Positions 10,826 to 21,078 of a stretch of 64,000 nucleotides of DNA are shown in pieces. Within the stretch, counting starts at the first letter, position 1; each line of letters opens with the position of its first letter. The DNA comes from Limnohabitans sp. 2KL-51. GTDB lineage: Bacteria; Pseudomonadota; Gammaproteobacteria; Burkholderiales; Burkholderiaceae_C. The position numbers and the translations under genes were made by a program. The notes beneath the pieces are model-generated. The model had not been told where the DNA came from. It searched no databases and worked only from the letters and a program-made list of their open reading frames with translations. The stretch is taken from assembly GCF_003063645.1 (NCBI RefSeq), contig NZ_NESJ01000006.1, positions 177,675 through 241,674 on the forward strand, written 5' to 3'.

Positions 10826-11317
10826 TGGATTGCAAGCCTGGCAACCTTGAAACCCCTGTGGTTTTGGGGTTGTTGGGTCCAAACGTCATTTTTTAAGAGG
10901 GTGGGGCAGCGCTTAAAAATATTTGTGAAGTTTGTATTCGCTAACATATTTGGGGTCTCATGCCGAATTTGGATAAAATCAACCGTCTTGAACCGCCATT
11001 CATGGCATATAGAGCAGGTCTTGATTCACCATGCGGGATTTGCCGTATGTGTCCACCGACGATCCACAGACAGCCCACAAGTTGTTCACCCGCTTGCAGT
11101 GTCAATTGTGGATAAGTTGTTGATAAGTTTCATGTTGCATAGCAGCAACGACCTGCCTAACCCGGTAGCGGGGCTGTGCGATTGGGCCAATTTGCCTACA
11201 ATGAAGTCCCAACTATCGCAGTTGCCATTGATTGTTGGTTCAGGGCGCGTCACCACCAGACGCGCCCTTTTTTCTTTTCCGGATCGTTGATCCACAAACA
11301 CTTGCAGAACTTCCTTG
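10826..11317. other. Intergenic region between degQ-type gene and lepA, possible small RNA
   Basis: About 490 bases with no convincing protein gene. A short AACCCC/GGGGTT hairpin at 10851-10871 lacks a clear T-run and may weakly end the protease transcript. A 'TACAAT' -10-like box near 11198, followed about 45 bases later by a perfect intrinsic terminator (11243-11278), leaves room for a short transcript or leader upstream of lepA. The -35 match is poor, so the RNA is speculative. Confidence 0.4.
11243..11278 (+). terminator. Strong intrinsic terminator upstream of lepA
   Basis: Perfect 9-bp stem GGGCGCGTC / GACGCGCCC with loop ACCACCA, followed by TTTTTTCTTTT. It ends 40 bases before the lepA start, so it terminates something other than lepA, either read-through from the protease gene or a small RNA or leader. 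Confidence 0.85.
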
Positions 11318-13126
11318 ATGAATCACATCAGAAATTTTTCGATCATTGCCCACATCGACCATGGCAAATCCACGCTGGCCGATCGCTTGATTCAACACTG
11401 TGGTGGCTTGGATGCGCGCGACATGCAAGCGCAGGTGTTGGACTCGATGGACATCGAAAAAGAGCGTGGTATCACCATCAAGGCGCAAACGGCTGCGCTG
11501 CAATACAAAGCCCTGGATGGTCAGGTGTACAACCTCAACCTGATCGACACGCCGGGTCATGTGGACTTCTCTTATGAAGTGAGCCGCTCGTTGTCGGCCT
11601 GCGAAGGCGCTTTGCTGGTGGTCGATGCCAGCCAGGGCGTGGAAGCGCAGACCGTGGCCAACTGCTACACCGCGCTCGACTTGGGTGTGGAGGTGGTGCC
11701 GGTGCTCAACAAGATGGACCTGCCCAATGCAGATCCCGAAAACGCACGCACCGAAGTCGAAGATGTGATTGGCATCGACGCGACCGATGCGATTCCCTGC
11801 TCGGCCAAGACCGGCATGGGCATTGAAGAAATCCTCGAGGCTGTGGTGGCCCGCATTCCGGCGCCCAAAGGCAACCCGGATGCGCCGCTGCGCGCCATGA
11901 TCATCGACAGCTGGTTCGACACCTATGTGGGTGTGGTCATGCTGGTGCGTGTGGTCGATGGCCAGTTGCTCAAAAACGAGCGCATCCGCATGATGGCCAG
12001 CAACGCAGTTTATGAAGCGGGCAGCTTGGGCGTTTTCACTCCTGCCAACCAGCCCCGCGAATCGCTCAAGGCGGGCGAAGTGGGTTACATCATCGCGGGC
12101 ATCAAGGAACTGCAGGCGGCCAAAGTGGGCGACACGGTCACTCTGGAAAAAAAGCTCCCCAACAACGCGGGCCCCGCCACTGAAGCTTTGCCGGGTTTCA
12201 AAGAAATCCAGCCCCAGGTGTTTGCGGGCTTGTACCCGACTGAGGCCAACCAATACGATGGCCTGCGCGACGCGCTGGAAAAGCTCAAGCTCAACGATGC
12301 GTCCTTGCATTACGAGCCCGAAGTCTCGCAGGCGCTGGGCTTTGGCTTTCGTTGCGGCTTTCTGGGCTTGTTGCACATGGAAATCGTGCAAGAGCGCCTC
12401 GAGCGCGAGTTTGACCAAGACCTGATCACCACCGCGCCCAGCGTGGTTTACCAAGTGGTCCAGCCGGGTGGCGAAGTCGTCATGGTCGAAAACCCTTCCA
12501 AAATGCCCGACCAAGGCAAGCTTCAAGAAATCCGCGAGCCCATCGTCACGGTGCACCTTTACATGCCGCAAGACTATGTGGGCCCGGTGATGACGCTGGC
12601 CAACTTGAAACGTGGTGTTCAGCTCAACATGGCTTACCACGGTCGTCAGGTCATGTTGACCTACGAAATGCCTCTGGGCGAGATCGTGTTGGATTTCTTT
12701 GACAAACTCAAATCGGTCAGTAGGGGCTATGCCTCGATGGACTACGAGTTCAAGGAATTTCGGGCCTCTGATGTGGTGAAGGTTGACATTTTGCTCAACG
12801 GTGAGAAGGTCGATGCACTCTCAATCATCGTCCACCGTTCACAGTCTCAGTACCGGGGGCGCGCCGTGGTGGCCAAGATGCGCGAGATCATCAGCCGCCA
12901 GATGTTCGATGTGGCGATTCAGGCCGCCATTGGGGCCAACATCATTGCCCGAGAAAGCATCAAAGCCTTGCGCAAAAACGTGCTGGCCAAGTGCTACGGT
13001 GGCGACATCTCGCGCAAACGCAAACTGCTTGAAAAGCAAAAAGCGGGTAAAAAGCGTATGAAACAAATTGGCTCGGTCGAGGTGCCCCAAGAGGCATTCT
13101 TGGCCATTTTGCAGGTGGAAGATTGA
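11318..13126 (+). CDS. lepA: Elongation factor 4 (LepA) GTPase
   Basis: Ribosome-associated GTPase that remodels stalled or mistranslocated ribosomes and aids initiation. G motifs are visible: 'AHIDHGKST', 'DTPGHVDF' and 'NKMDLP'; the LepA-specific C-terminal part includes '[20 protein letters not shown]'. The ATG at 11318 is preferred over an adjacent TTG. At 602 residues it is full length. The stop overlaps the lepB start (TGATG), the first of several tight overlaps in this run. Confidence 0.97.
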   Translation: MNHIRNFSIIAHIDHGKSTLADRLIQHCGGLDARDMQAQVLDSMDIEKERGITIKAQTAALQYKALDGQVYNLNLIDTPGHVDFSYEVSRSLSACEGALLVVDASQGVEAQTVANCYTALDLGVEVVPVLNKMDLPNADPENARTEVEDVIGIDATDAIPCSAKTGMGIEEILEAVVARIPAPKGNPDAPLRAMIIDSWFDTYVGVVMLVRVVDGQLLKNERIRMMASNAVYEAGSLGVFTPANQPRESLKAGEVGYIIAGIKELQAAKVGDTVTLEKKLPNNAGPATEALPGFKEIQPQVFAGLYPTEANQYDGLRDALEKLKLNDASLHYEPEVSQALGFGFRCGFLGLLHMEIVQERLEREFDQDLITTAPSVVYQVVQPGGEVVMVENPSKMPDQGKLQEIREPIVTVHLYMPQDYVGPVMTLANLKRGVQLNMAYHGRQVMLTYEMPLGEIVLDFFDKLKSVSRGYASMDYEFKEFRASDVVKVDILLNGEKVDALSIIVHRSQSQYRGRAVVAKMREIISRQMFDVAIQAAIGANIIARESIKALRKNVLAKCYGGDISRKRKLLEKQKAGKKRMKQIGSVEVPQEAFLAILQVED

Positions 13127-14091
13127 TGCAATTTTTAACGTCTTTGGTGCTGGCCACTTTTGTAGGCTATGCCGGTGCTTGGTATCTGGGTTACCTTGAG
13201 GGCAACTTCGCTTTGCTTTTGCTGATGGCCACCGTGGTCACAGGCATCTACTGGCTGGCCGAGCGCTTCGTGTTTTTGCCGCAACGGCAAAAAGCTGCGG
13301 CGCAGCTCGAAACCGAAACTGCCCAGCGCCGCGCCGAGTTGTCCAAAATGGGCATCGACAAGGTGGACACCGACATCCACGAGTCCCGCGAGAAGCTGCT
13401 CATGCAGCCCTGGTGGCTGGACTGGACGGCGGGGCTCTTCCCCGTCATCGTGGTGGTGTTTGTGCTCCGTTCATTTCTGTTCGAGCCTTTCAAAATTCCC
13501 TCGGGCTCCATGATCCCGACGCTGCACATCGGCGACCTGATTTTGGTGAACAAATTCCATTACGGCATCCGCCTGCCCGTGGCCAACACCAAGCTCACCG
13601 AAGGCGCGCCCGTGCAGCGCGGTGATGTGATGGTGTTTCGTTACCCGCCCAAACCCAGCGTGGACTACATCAAACGTGTGGTCGGTTTGCCAGGTGACGA
13701 GGTCGCTTACTTGAACAAAAGCCTGACGATCAACGGCAAACCAGTGCCCACCGAAGTGCTGCCCGACTTTTTTGATGAATCCACCATGCGCTATTCCAAG
13801 CAGCGCCGTGAAACACTCGGGGCCAAACCGCACCAAACGCTGCAAGACGATGACCGTCCGGCCTTTGTGCCCGGCGCCGACCAGTTTACCGGACGCGAAA
13901 ACTGCAACTACACCGTCGAAGGCGTGACCTGCAAGGTGCCCGCAGGCCACTACTTCATGATGGGGGACAACCGTGACAATTCACTGGATTCGCGCTACTT
14001 TGGTTTTGTGCCCGACGCCAACATCGTGGGCAAAGCTTTCTTCGTGTGGATGAACTTCGGCAACCTCAAGCGCATTGGCGCTTTTGACTGA
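13126..14091 (+). CDS. lepB: Signal peptidase I
   Basis: Type I signal peptidase (family S26) that removes signal peptides on the outer face of the inner membrane. Two N-terminal hydrophobic segments flank a cytoplasmic charged loop, then a third segment leads to the catalytic serine in 'PSGSMIPTL' and the general-base lysine in '[11 protein letters not shown]'. The C-terminal '[12 protein letters not shown]' is the family box E. Protein length is 321 residues. Translationally coupled to lepA. Confidence 0.96.
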   Translation: MQFLTSLVLATFVGYAGAWYLGYLEGNFALLLLMATVVTGIYWLAERFVFLPQRQKAAAQLETETAQRRAELSKMGIDKVDTDIHESREKLLMQPWWLDWTAGLFPVIVVVFVLRSFLFEPFKIPSGSMIPTLHIGDLILVNKFHYGIRLPVANTKLTEGAPVQRGDVMVFRYPPKPSVDYIKRVVGLPGDEVAYLNKSLTINGKPVPTEVLPDFFDESTMRYSKQRRETLGAKPHQTLQDDDRPAFVPGADQFTGRENCNYTVEGVTCKVPAGHYFMMGDNRDNSLDSRYFGFVPDANIVGKAFFVWMNFGNLKRIGAFD

Positions 14092-14098
14092 GGTGGGC

Positions 14099-14791
14099 GT
14101 GGCAACTTCCCCCGTTTTGTCCGAATTGCAAGTTCGGCTGGGTTATGCCTTTCGCCAGCAGGGCTTGTTGCAGCAAGCGGTGACGCACCGCAGCTTCAGC
14201 GCAGATCATAACGAGCGCCTGGAGTTTTTGGGTGACTCGGTGCTGAACCTGTCGGTGGCGAACCTGCTGTATGTACAACTGGCCAGCTTGCCTGAAGGCG
14301 ATTTGTCGCGCGTGCGGGCCAACTTGGTCAAGCAAGACACCTTGCACCAACTGGCCAAAACCCTGGATTTGCCTGTCGTGATGCGCTTGGGCGAGGGCGA
14401 GATGCGCTCAGGTGGTCAAAACCGCCCGTCCATCCTGGCCGATGCCTTGGAAGCCATCATCGGTGCGGTGTACCTGGACGGCGGCTACAAGGATGCTCAA
14501 GACTTGGTCGAGCGATTGTTTGCCCAAGTGGACATCAAGCCCGATATGCAGGCGGTGGGCAAAGACCCCAAGACCGAACTGCAAGAGTGGCTGCAAGGGC
14601 GCAAGCTCGCGTTGCCCAAGTACACCGTTGTCGGTACCTCCGGGGCGGCGCATCGACAGCAATTTGAGGTCTCCTGTGAGGTCACCGAATTGCGCCAAAC
14701 CCAGCAAGGCTCGGGCGCTTCGCGTCGGGCTGCTGAACAAGCAGCGGCAGCCGCCATGCTGCAGACCCTGAAATCTGAAAGCGCCGCATGA
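14099..14791 (+). CDS. rnc: Ribonuclease III
   Basis: Double-strand-specific endoribonuclease for rRNA and mRNA processing. The signature '[13 protein letters not shown]' and the acidic '[15 protein letters not shown]' form the catalytic domain; a double-stranded RNA-binding domain follows ('[12 protein letters not shown]' to '[14 protein letters not shown]'). The GTG at 14099 has 'GAGG' five bases upstream and gives 230 residues; a TTG at 14075 inside lepB would add eight. The stop overlaps era by four bases, the classical lepB-rnc-era order. Confidence 0.95.
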   Translation: MATSPVLSELQVRLGYAFRQQGLLQQAVTHRSFSADHNERLEFLGDSVLNLSVANLLYVQLASLPEGDLSRVRANLVKQDTLHQLAKTLDLPVVMRLGEGEMRSGGQNRPSILADALEAIIGAVYLDGGYKDAQDLVERLFAQVDIKPDMQAVGKDPKTELQEWLQGRKLALPKYTVVGTSGAAHRQQFEVSCEVTELRQTQQGSGASRRAAEQAAAAAMLQTLKSESAA

Positions 14792-15843
14792 GCACCGACA
14801 AAAAAACGCCTGAAACTGAACGCACGCCGCAAGAGCAAACCATGCGCCGCCCCGTTCAAATCGCGGGTGTGACGATCCAGCCACGCGATGCCTCAGAAGA
14901 CGCCGCCTTGCCGCCCGTCGCTGCTGTCCCCGCGCCTGTACCGGTGGAAGGCCAGCGCTGCGGCTTGGTGGCCATTGTGGGCAAACCCAACGTGGGCAAG
15001 TCGACTTTGCTCAACGCCTTGGTGGGTCAAAAAATCAGCATCACTTCGCGCAAAGCACAAACCACGCGCCACCGCATCACCGGCATCCGCACCCAGGGCG
15101 CTGCCCAGTATGTGTTTGTGGACACCCCGGGTTTCCAGACCATTCACGGCACCGCACTCAACAAGTCGCTCAACAAGACCGTGGTCGGCGCGGTGAGTGA
15201 TGTGGACTTGGTTTTGTTTGTGGTCGAGGCGGGCAGCTTCACCACGGCAGACGCCAAAGTGCTGGCGCTGCTCAAGCCCGGCATTCCGGTTTTGCTGGTG
15301 GCCAACAAACTCGACAACGTGCACCGACGTGGCGACATCGCGCCCTGGCTGCAAAGCATGCAAGAGCGCCACGCCTTCACCGAGTTTGTGCCCATGTCGG
15401 CCAAGCAACCCAAAGACATCGAACGCCTGCTCGGCATTTGCGAAAAATACCTGCCTGAGCAGCCCTGGTGGCATGCCGAAGATGAACTCACCGATCGCAG
15501 CGAGAAATTCCTCGCCAGCGAAATGGTGCGCGAAAAGCTCTTCCGCCTGACGGGCGACGAGCTGCCTTACACCTCCACCGTGGTGATCGACAAGTTCGAA
15601 GAAGAAGCCGGTCGCACTGCCAAGCGCATGCTGCGCATCGCGGCCACCATCGTGGTCGAGCGCGAAGGCCACAAGGCCATGGTGATCGGTGATAAGGGCG
15701 AAAAGCTCAAGCGCATCGGCACCGAAACCCGTGTGGAGCTGGAAAAGCTGCTGGACGCCAAGGTGTTCATAGAGCTGTGGGTCAAAGTACGCTCGGGCTG
15801 GGCCGACGACGAAGCCCGTGTGCGCAGTTTCGGTTACGAGTAA
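14788..15843 (+). CDS. era: GTPase Era
   Basis: Essential GTPase that binds the 3' end of 16S rRNA and assists 30S assembly. The GTPase domain has '[12 protein letters not shown]', 'DTPGFQ' and 'NKLD'; a C-terminal KH domain includes '[15 protein letters not shown]'. At 351 residues it is longer than E. coli Era (301) because of a roughly 55-residue N-terminal extension rich in Pro, Thr and Glu, followed by the conserved core. The ATGA overlap with rnc makes this upstream start likely. Confidence 0.96.
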   Translation: MSTDKKTPETERTPQEQTMRRPVQIAGVTIQPRDASEDAALPPVAAVPAPVPVEGQRCGLVAIVGKPNVGKSTLLNALVGQKISITSRKAQTTRHRITGIRTQGAAQYVFVDTPGFQTIHGTALNKSLNKTVVGAVSDVDLVLFVVEAGSFTTADAKVLALLKPGIPVLLVANKLDNVHRRGDIAPWLQSMQERHAFTEFVPMSAKQPKDIERLLGICEKYLPEQPWWHAEDELTDRSEKFLASEMVREKLFRLTGDELPYTSTVVIDKFEEEAGRTAKRMLRIAATIVVEREGHKAMVIGDKGEKLKRIGTETRVELEKLLDAKVFIELWVKVRSGWADDEARVRSFGYE

Positions 15844-15854
15844 CGCCTGCTTCA

Positions 15855-16601
15855 ATGGCCACCAAGCGGATCGCAGACGAGCCAGCCTATGTGCTGCACC
15901 GCTACGACTGGAGCGAAACCAGTTTGATCTTGGAAGTCTTCACCCGCCACCATGGCCGGGTGGCCTTGGTGGCCAAAGGGGCCAAGCGGCCCACCTCCAG
16001 CTTCCGCCCGGTACTCTTGCCGCTGCAGCCTTTGTCGCTGGCCTTTGGGGGCGATGGTGACATCCGCACCCTCAAGTCGGCCGAATGGGTGGGCGGCCAC
16101 GTCATGCCCACGGGCGAGGCGCTGCTGTCGGGTTATTACCTCAATGAGTTGCTGATGCGCCTGACGGCCCGCGACGACCCGCACCCCGCTTTGTTCGAGG
16201 TCTATGCCGCTGCCGTGCGCCTGCTGGCCAGTGGTGACCCGGACGCCCTGCAATGGGCCTTGCGTGGCTTTGAATTGCTGCTGCTGCGCGAAATGGGTTT
16301 GCTGCCCCCCCTGAACCAACAAACCCTGACCCTCAAGCCTTTGTCGCCTAAGGACAGTTATGCGCTTGTGCCCGAGGCGGGGCTGCAGTGGGTCAGCGAT
16401 GACCGCCAAGCCCTGCGCGGCGAGCAATGGCTGGCACTGCACGCGGCGCTGGCGTCGCCCAGTCCTTTTGCCGCCTTGCTGCGCGAGTGCGCCGACCTGC
16501 TGGTGCTGCTGCAGCGCCCCTTGCGCCTCTTGCTCAACTACCATTGTGGTGTGGGCGCTTTGCGCACACGCCAAATGATGCTGGACTTGCAAACTTTATG
16601 A
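15855..16601 (+). CDS. recO: DNA repair protein RecO
   Basis: RecO loads RecA onto SSB-coated single-stranded DNA in the RecFOR pathway. An N-terminal OB-fold is seen in '[20 protein letters not shown]' and '[11 protein letters not shown]', and the C-terminal helical domain in '[17 protein letters not shown]'. The ATG at 15855, 11 bases after the era stop, gives 248 residues. A longer in-frame form would run back into era and is unlikely. The zinc-binding cysteines of some RecO proteins are not present. Coupled to pdxJ by ATGA. Confidence 0.92.
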   Translation: MATKRIADEPAYVLHRYDWSETSLILEVFTRHHGRVALVAKGAKRPTSSFRPVLLPLQPLSLAFGGDGDIRTLKSAEWVGGHVMPTGEALLSGYYLNELLMRLTARDDPHPALFEVYAAAVRLLASGDPDALQWALRGFELLLLREMGLLPPLNQQTLTLKPLSPKDSYALVPEAGLQWVSDDRQALRGEQWLALHAALASPSPFAALLRECADLLVLLQRPLRLLLNYHCGVGALRTRQMMLDLQTL

Positions 16602-17359
16602 ACACCTCCGCGACCCCTTCTTCCCAAGGCGTGGCCCTTTCGGTCAACGTCAACAAAGTCGCGTTGCTGCGAAACTCGCGCCACCTGGGCATCCCCAGCG
16701 TAACGCGCGCGGCCGAGCTCTGTCTGCAAGCGGGTGCGCAAGGCATCACCATCCACCCCCGGCCCGATGAGCGCCACATACGCGCCAGTGACGTGCCCGA
16801 GCTCCACGCCCTCATGAAGGCCTGGCCCGAGCGCGAGTTCAACATCGAAGGCAACCCCTTTCACAACCTGATGGACCATGTGCGTGCCGTGCGCCCGCAC
16901 CAAGTGACCTTTGTGCCCGACAGCGAAGGCCAGTTCACCAGCGACCATGGCTGGGCCTTCCCGCAGGACGCCGAGCGCCTCAAACCCTTGATCGACGAAT
17001 GCAAGGCCCTGGGCGTGCGTGTGAGCCTGTTCATGGACCCGATCCCAGAACAAATGGCCGCTGCCCGCGCCGTGGGCGCCGACCGGGTGGAGCTCTACAC
17101 CGAGCCCTATGCCGCGACTTGGGGTACGCCAGAGAATGCCGCGCAGCTGCAACGTTATGCAGATGCGGCCGTGGCCGCCGCACAAGCAGGTTTGGGCCTG
17201 AATGCAGGCCACGACCTCAACCGCGACAACCTGCCCGCCTTTGTGGCCGCCGTCAAAGGGCTGCAAGAAGTCTCGATTGGCCACGCCTTCATGGCCGACG
17301 CGCTGGAGATGGGTTACACCGCCACAGTGCAGGCGTATTTGGCTTGCCTGAACCCATGA
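16598..17359 (+). CDS. pdxJ: Pyridoxine 5'-phosphate synthase
   Basis: PdxJ condenses 1-deoxyxylulose 5-phosphate with 3-amino-2-oxopropyl phosphate to make pyridoxine 5'-phosphate, the last ring-forming step of DXP-dependent vitamin B6 synthesis. Family motifs are '[16 protein letters not shown]', '[13 protein letters not shown]', 'VELYTEPYA' and '[13 protein letters not shown]'. The 253 residues are normal. Four-base overlaps on both sides (recO and acpS) indicate a single operon. Confidence 0.96.
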   Translation: MNTSATPSSQGVALSVNVNKVALLRNSRHLGIPSVTRAAELCLQAGAQGITIHPRPDERHIRASDVPELHALMKAWPEREFNIEGNPFHNLMDHVRAVRPHQVTFVPDSEGQFTSDHGWAFPQDAERLKPLIDECKALGVRVSLFMDPIPEQMAAARAVGADRVELYTEPYAATWGTPENAAQLQRYADAAVAAAQAGLGLNAGHDLNRDNLPAFVAAVKGLQEVSIGHAFMADALEMGYTATVQAYLACLNP

Positions 17360-17763
17360 TCTACGGCATCGGCACCGACATCTGCGACATCCGCCGCATC
17401 CGGGCCAGCCTGGACAAGCACGGCGAGCGTTTTGCCGCCAAGGTGCTGTCCGACGCCGAAATGGCCACTTGGAAGGCCCGCAGCGCCCGCTGGCCCGAGC
17501 GCGGTGTGCGCTATCTGGCCACCCGTTTCTCGGCCAAAGAAGCGTTCAGCAAGGCGATTGGTCTGGGCATGCGCATGCCCATGACTTGGCGATTGTGCGA
17601 GGTGGCCAAGCTGCCCAGTGGTCAGCCGGTCATCGTGCTGCATGGGGTTCTTAAAGATTGGTTTGAAGCCAAAAACCTCAGCGCCCACATCACCGTGACC
17701 GACGAATCCGAATACGCCGCCAGCTTTTGCGTGGTCGAAACCCAAAGCCCTCCGCGCCCTTGA
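17356..17763 (+). CDS. acpS: Holo-acyl-carrier-protein synthase
   Basis: AcpS transfers 4'-phosphopantetheine from CoA to the serine of AcpP, which is encoded 10 kb upstream. The magnesium-binding '[12 protein letters not shown]' and the '[13 protein letters not shown]' helix are both intact. The 135 residues fit the small trimeric AcpS type. It starts inside the pdxJ stop (ATGA), the usual pdxJ-acpS pairing. Confidence 0.96.
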   Translation: MIYGIGTDICDIRRIRASLDKHGERFAAKVLSDAEMATWKARSARWPERGVRYLATRFSAKEAFSKAIGLGMRMPMTWRLCEVAKLPSGQPVIVLHGVLKDWFEAKNLSAHITVTDESEYAASFCVVETQSPPRP

Positions 17764-17800
17764 TTTGCCGCGCTGGCGCCCCACATGGAATCCACACCTC

Positions 17801-18886
17801 ATGACACTGCACGCCCCCCTGATCATTGACATTGCTGGCACCACCTTGACCGAGGTGGACCGCCGCCGCTTGGCCCACCCCTTGGTGGGCGGCATGATTT
17901 TGTTTGGCCGCAACTGGCAAAGCCGTGCACAACTCACCGAGCTGTGTGCCGAGATCAAAAACATCCGAGCCGACCTCTTGATCGCGGTCGATCATGAAGG
18001 TGGCCGGGTGCAGCGCTTTCGCAACGACGGCTTCACCCATTTGCCACCCATGCGTGCCCTGGGCGAACTGTGGTCGCAAGACGACAAGGGCCAGCCCGGC
18101 TCCGGCGTGCTCAAGGCCTGCGAAGCGGTCACCTCGGCGGGCTTTGTGCTGGCCAGCGAGCTGCGTGCTTGTGGTGTGGACTTCAGCTTCACGCCTGTGC
18201 TGGATCTGGACCATGGCGAGAGTGGCGTGATCGGCGACCGCGCTTTTGCGCGGGACCCGCGTGTGGTGAGCTTGCTGGCCCGCAGCCTGATGCAAGGCCT
18301 GCTGCAAGCGGGCATGGGCAACTGCGGCAAACATTTCCCGGGGCACGGCGCCGTCAAGGCCGACTCGCATGTGGCACTGCCGGTGGACAAACGCGGCCTC
18401 AAAACCATTTTGGCTGACGATGCACAGCCTTACCAATGGCTCACCAGTGTGCTCACGGCCGTGATGCCTGCCCATGTGATCTACAGCAAGGTGGACAGCC
18501 GTCCAGCGGGCTTTTCACCGCGCTGGCTGCAAGACATTTTGCGGGCTCAGCTGGGTTTCCAAGGTGTGGTCTGCACCGACGACCTGTCGATGGCCGCTGC
18601 ACGTCAGCTGGAGGGGCAAACCCTCAGCTACACCCAGGCCGTCATCACCGCGCTGCACGCGGGCTGCGACCTGGCCTTGCTGTGCAACCGCTCGGCCGTG
18701 AACGGTGGCGCCGAGCTGGACGAGGTGCTCGACCAACTGGCCGAAGCCCAACTCAAGGGCCACTGGACCCCCAGTGAGATCAGCGAAGAGCGGCGCCTGA
18801 ACCTCTTGCCCCGATCTCCCGCCCGACACTGGGACGAACTGGTGCGCTCGGCCGATTACATGCAGGCGCTTGACCGTCTGCCTTGA
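17801..18886 (+). CDS. nagZ: Beta-N-acetylhexosaminidase NagZ
   Basis: Cytoplasmic family GH3 enzyme that removes GlcNAc from anhydro-muropeptides during peptidoglycan recycling; its product feeds AmpR-type signalling where present. The signature 'KHFPGHGAVKADSHVALP' contains the His/Asp catalytic pair, and 'DHEGGRVQRF' and 'VCTDDLSMAAA' are further GH3 landmarks. The ATG at 17801 begins the conserved domain. Protein length is 361 residues. Last enzyme of the lepA-nagZ run. Confidence 0.95.
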   Translation: MTLHAPLIIDIAGTTLTEVDRRRLAHPLVGGMILFGRNWQSRAQLTELCAEIKNIRADLLIAVDHEGGRVQRFRNDGFTHLPPMRALGELWSQDDKGQPGSGVLKACEAVTSAGFVLASELRACGVDFSFTPVLDLDHGESGVIGDRAFARDPRVVSLLARSLMQGLLQAGMGNCGKHFPGHGAVKADSHVALPVDKRGLKTILADDAQPYQWLTSVLTAVMPAHVIYSKVDSRPAGFSPRWLQDILRAQLGFQGVVCTDDLSMAAARQLEGQTLSYTQAVITALHAGCDLALLCNRSAVNGGAELDEVLDQLAEAQLKGHWTPSEISEERRLNLLPRSPARHWDELVRSADYMQALDRLP

Positions 18887-18904
18887 CCTGAACAGGACCT
18901 TTGG

Positions 18905-19213
18905 ATGAACTGGATCGCCAAAATTTTCATGGCCCTGCTCGGGCTGGCCTTTCTGGTGGCCTTGCTCTTTGGCGTGGCCTGCTACACCGTTTATGCCACG
19001 CTGCGTTGGCTGTTGACGGGTCGCAAGCCCCAGGTGGTGCTGGTCTGGCAACAGTTCAGCGCCATGCGCCAGAACTTCAAGCAAGGCGGCTTTCGTGCCG
19101 GGCCTTCGCAGGGCTTTGAAGGCCACAATGGGCGCCAAAGCGCCCACGATGACCAGGTGGTAGACGTTGAAGTGCGCGAGGTGGTGGAAGACGCGCCGCG
19201 CTTGCCGCGCTGA
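18905..19213 (+). CDS. Small single-span membrane protein, unknown
   Basis: Protein of 102 residues starting 18 bases after nagZ, so probably in the same transcript. One long hydrophobic segment spans about residues 6-38 ('ALLGLAFLVALLFGVACYTV'), followed by a basic stretch and a Gly/Gln-rich hydrophilic tail ending in acidic residues ('VVDVEVREVVEDAP'). No family is recognised. Position and length suggest a conserved hypothetical of the genus. Confidence 0.65.
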   Translation: MNWIAKIFMALLGLAFLVALLFGVACYTVYATLRWLLTGRKPQVVLVWQQFSAMRQNFKQGGFRAGPSQGFEGHNGRQSAHDDQVVDVEVREVVEDAPRLPR

Positions 19214-19255
19214 GGTGTGGCCATGAATGGCTTCGCTTCCGTTACAGATTAGGGA

Positions 19256-19449
19256 TCGCCATAGCGTCACTCCGATGAGCACAACAACGTTGCCTGAAGG
19301 CTGCCATACCGTCACTGCGAGGAGCGCAGCGACGTCGCGAGAAGTTAGAAGGTCGCCATACCGAAACTGCGATGAGCACAACAACGTGGCCAGATGACTG
19401 CCATGCCGTCACTGCGAGGAGCGCAGCGACGTGGCAGTCCATGGTCACG
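19256..19449. repeat. Tandem duplication of a 97-bp REP-like palindrome pair
   Basis: Two direct copies (19256-19352 and 19353-19449) of a 97-bp unit. Each unit contains an A half ('CGATGAGCACAACAACGT') and a B half ('CGTCACTGCGAGGAGCGCA'). The B half resembles the widespread REP-type sequence TCACTGCGAGGAGCG. B halves are nearly identical between units, while A halves differ at a few positions. Located downstream of the nagZ transcript and upstream of the sirtuin gene. Confidence 0.8.
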
Positions 19450-19792
19450 ATCTTGGTCAGTTCATCAGTTTCTGGATACGGTCTGCTTGCAGGCCAAGGG
19501 CCGTTCTAGCGGATCACTTTTCCGGTTTGCCACCTCTGGCAATTAGCTGCCCGAATCGAACACCCTGCGAGGTGAATACAAAAAACGGGATTTTCAACAA
19601 GACCACTTGAAGATGTGTGGTCTGCAGTGTTGACCTTACGCTGTTGGATGCGACGTTTGAGGCAAAGCTGCCCATCCAAGCCGCCGCAATTTAGAGGTTC
19701 TCAAAGAGTTGCATAGAGCTGATTCAAACCGCAGGCGACGCATTGTGTCGCACCGGTTTTTAAACTTCAATGTCGCTCAACAAGGAATCATC
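19450..19792. other. Intergenic region before the sirtuin gene
   Basis: About 340 bases without a supported gene. A short GCGAC/GTCGC hairpin followed by T residues lies near 19736-19762, just upstream of the sirtuin ribosome binding site; it could be a leader structure. No tRNA, clear promoter pair or repeat was seen in the rest. Confidence 0.5.
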
Positions 19793-20575
19793 ATGGACAC
19801 CACGGCACTTCAAAAAATCGCAGACCAATTGATCCAGGCACGTCGCATCGTCGTCTTCACCGGCGCAGGCATGTCGGCAGAAAGCGGCATTGCCACCTTC
19901 CGCGACAAGCCCGACAGCCTGTGGGCCAAGTTCAACACCCGCGAAATGGCTTCACCCGCAGGTTGGCGAGAAGACAAGTACCGCGTTTGGGCCTGGTACG
20001 AAGGCCGTCGCGGCGCTGTGCTTGAAACCCAGCCACACGCAGGGCACATAGCGGTGGCTCAATTGGCCGACACATTGCGCAGCGTCCATGGTCATGCCGT
20101 TCAGGTGGATGTGGTCACGCAAAACGTGGACAACTTGCACGAACGCGCAGGAAGCTCGAGCGTCATTCACTTGCATGGCAGTTTGTTTGCGCCGCGCTGT
20201 GCTGCCTGCGCCCGCCCGGGTGAATTTGCGCCAGGGCTGCCAGATCAGACCTTGACGCATTTGGACCCACCGGAATGCCAGCACTGCGGTGGCTACATCC
20301 GCCCCGGCGTGGTCTGGTTCGGCGAGTCCATGCCGGAAAAAGAATTTCGCATGGCCGAAGACCTGGTGGACACCTGCAATGCCATGCTGGTCATTGGCAC
20401 ATCGGGTGTGGTGTTCCCTGCGGCTGAGCTGCCGATCAATGCCCACCAATTGGGCAAGTTCGTGGCCGAGATCAACCCTGATAGATCAGAAGTGTCGGGC
20501 TACACCACGGTGGAATGCCGAGCCAAAGCCGCGCAGGGCTTGCCCCAATTGCTGGACATGCTGAAGAACCGTTGA
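19793..20575 (+). CDS. cobB: NAD-dependent protein deacylase, sirtuin (Sir2/CobB type)
   Basis: Sir2-family enzyme that removes acyl groups from lysines using NAD+. Visible are the NAD motif 'GAGMSAESGIATFRD', 'TQNVDNLHERAG' with the catalytic histidine in 'HLHGS', and a zinc ribbon of two cysteine pairs ('RCAAC' and 'CQHC'). 'WYEGRR' has the Tyr-x-x-Arg pair that marks SIRT5/CobB-type desuccinylases (family knowledge), so longer acidic acyl groups may be substrates. The ATG at 19793 follows 'AAGGA' by six bases. The protein is 260 residues and monocistronic; the convergent PIN toxin lies 47 bases away. Confidence 0.9.
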   Translation: MDTTALQKIADQLIQARRIVVFTGAGMSAESGIATFRDKPDSLWAKFNTREMASPAGWREDKYRVWAWYEGRRGAVLETQPHAGHIAVAQLADTLRSVHGHAVQVDVVTQNVDNLHERAGSSSVIHLHGSLFAPRCAACARPGEFAPGLPDQTLTHLDPPECQHCGGYIRPGVVWFGESMPEKEFRMAEDLVDTCNAMLVIGTSGVVFPAAELPINAHQLGKFVAEINPDRSEVSGYTTVECRAKAAQGLPQLLDMLKNR

Positions 20576-20622
20576 TGAGACAGGCGCAGGCACCTGCGCC
20601 CAATTTGAAGTGGATCCAGTGC

Positions 20623-21078
20623 TCAGCCTGGCAGATCAACCAATGGGTCAAGGCATGTCACGCCCAGCGGCGCAAAGTGCTTGAGGTTGCAAGTGAGCAG
20701 CACCAAGCCAGCATGCTGTGCCAATGCGGCAATGGCCACATCGGCAAAGCCGGGATGACGTCCTTGGGCCATGGCGGCATCTGATATTTGTCCAGCCAAT
20801 CGGGCTGCTGCGGCGTCCAGTGGCAAGATGCGGTCAGCATAGGCCGCCAGCAGACCATCTAACCAGCGGTCCAGGCGGTCGGCCCTGTCCGCACTACCGT
20901 TGCGTCGCAACTTACCAATGCCTTGCGCCATTTCAGCAACAGCAATGGCGGGCAAAAACAATTGCTGGTGGTGTGCCTGAAGCCATTGCCCAAAGGGGCT
21001 GGGCACAAAAGCCTCTCGCCCCGGGGCCAAGACCGACACCACGCTGGTGTCGAGCAGATAACCCTTAGTCAAAGTCAA
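20623..21078 (-). CDS. PIN-domain toxin (VapC-like)
   Basis: Probable endoribonuclease toxin of 151 residues. The PIN acidic residues are visible in 'LLDTSVVS', 'IAVAEMAQG' and 'GFADVAIAAL', with the terminal 'VLLTCNLKHF' typical of VapC. It overlaps the upstream antitoxin by 14 bases, the standard type II arrangement that couples toxin to antitoxin translation. Location between the sirtuin and decayed mobile DNA suggests horizontal gain. Confidence 0.85.
   Translation of the reverse strand: MTLTKGYLLDTSVVSVLAPGREAFVPSPFGQWLQAHHQQLFLPAIAVAEMAQGIGKLRRNGSADRADRLDRWLDGLLAAYADRILPLDAAAARLAGQISDAAMAQGRHPGFADVAIAALAQHAGLVLLTCNLKHFAPLGVTCLDPLVDLPG

Noticed and set aside
11240..12640. Minus-strand open frame of 466 codons opposite lepA
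   Set aside because: Shadow of lepA's codon pattern, with no ribosome binding site or recognisable domain.
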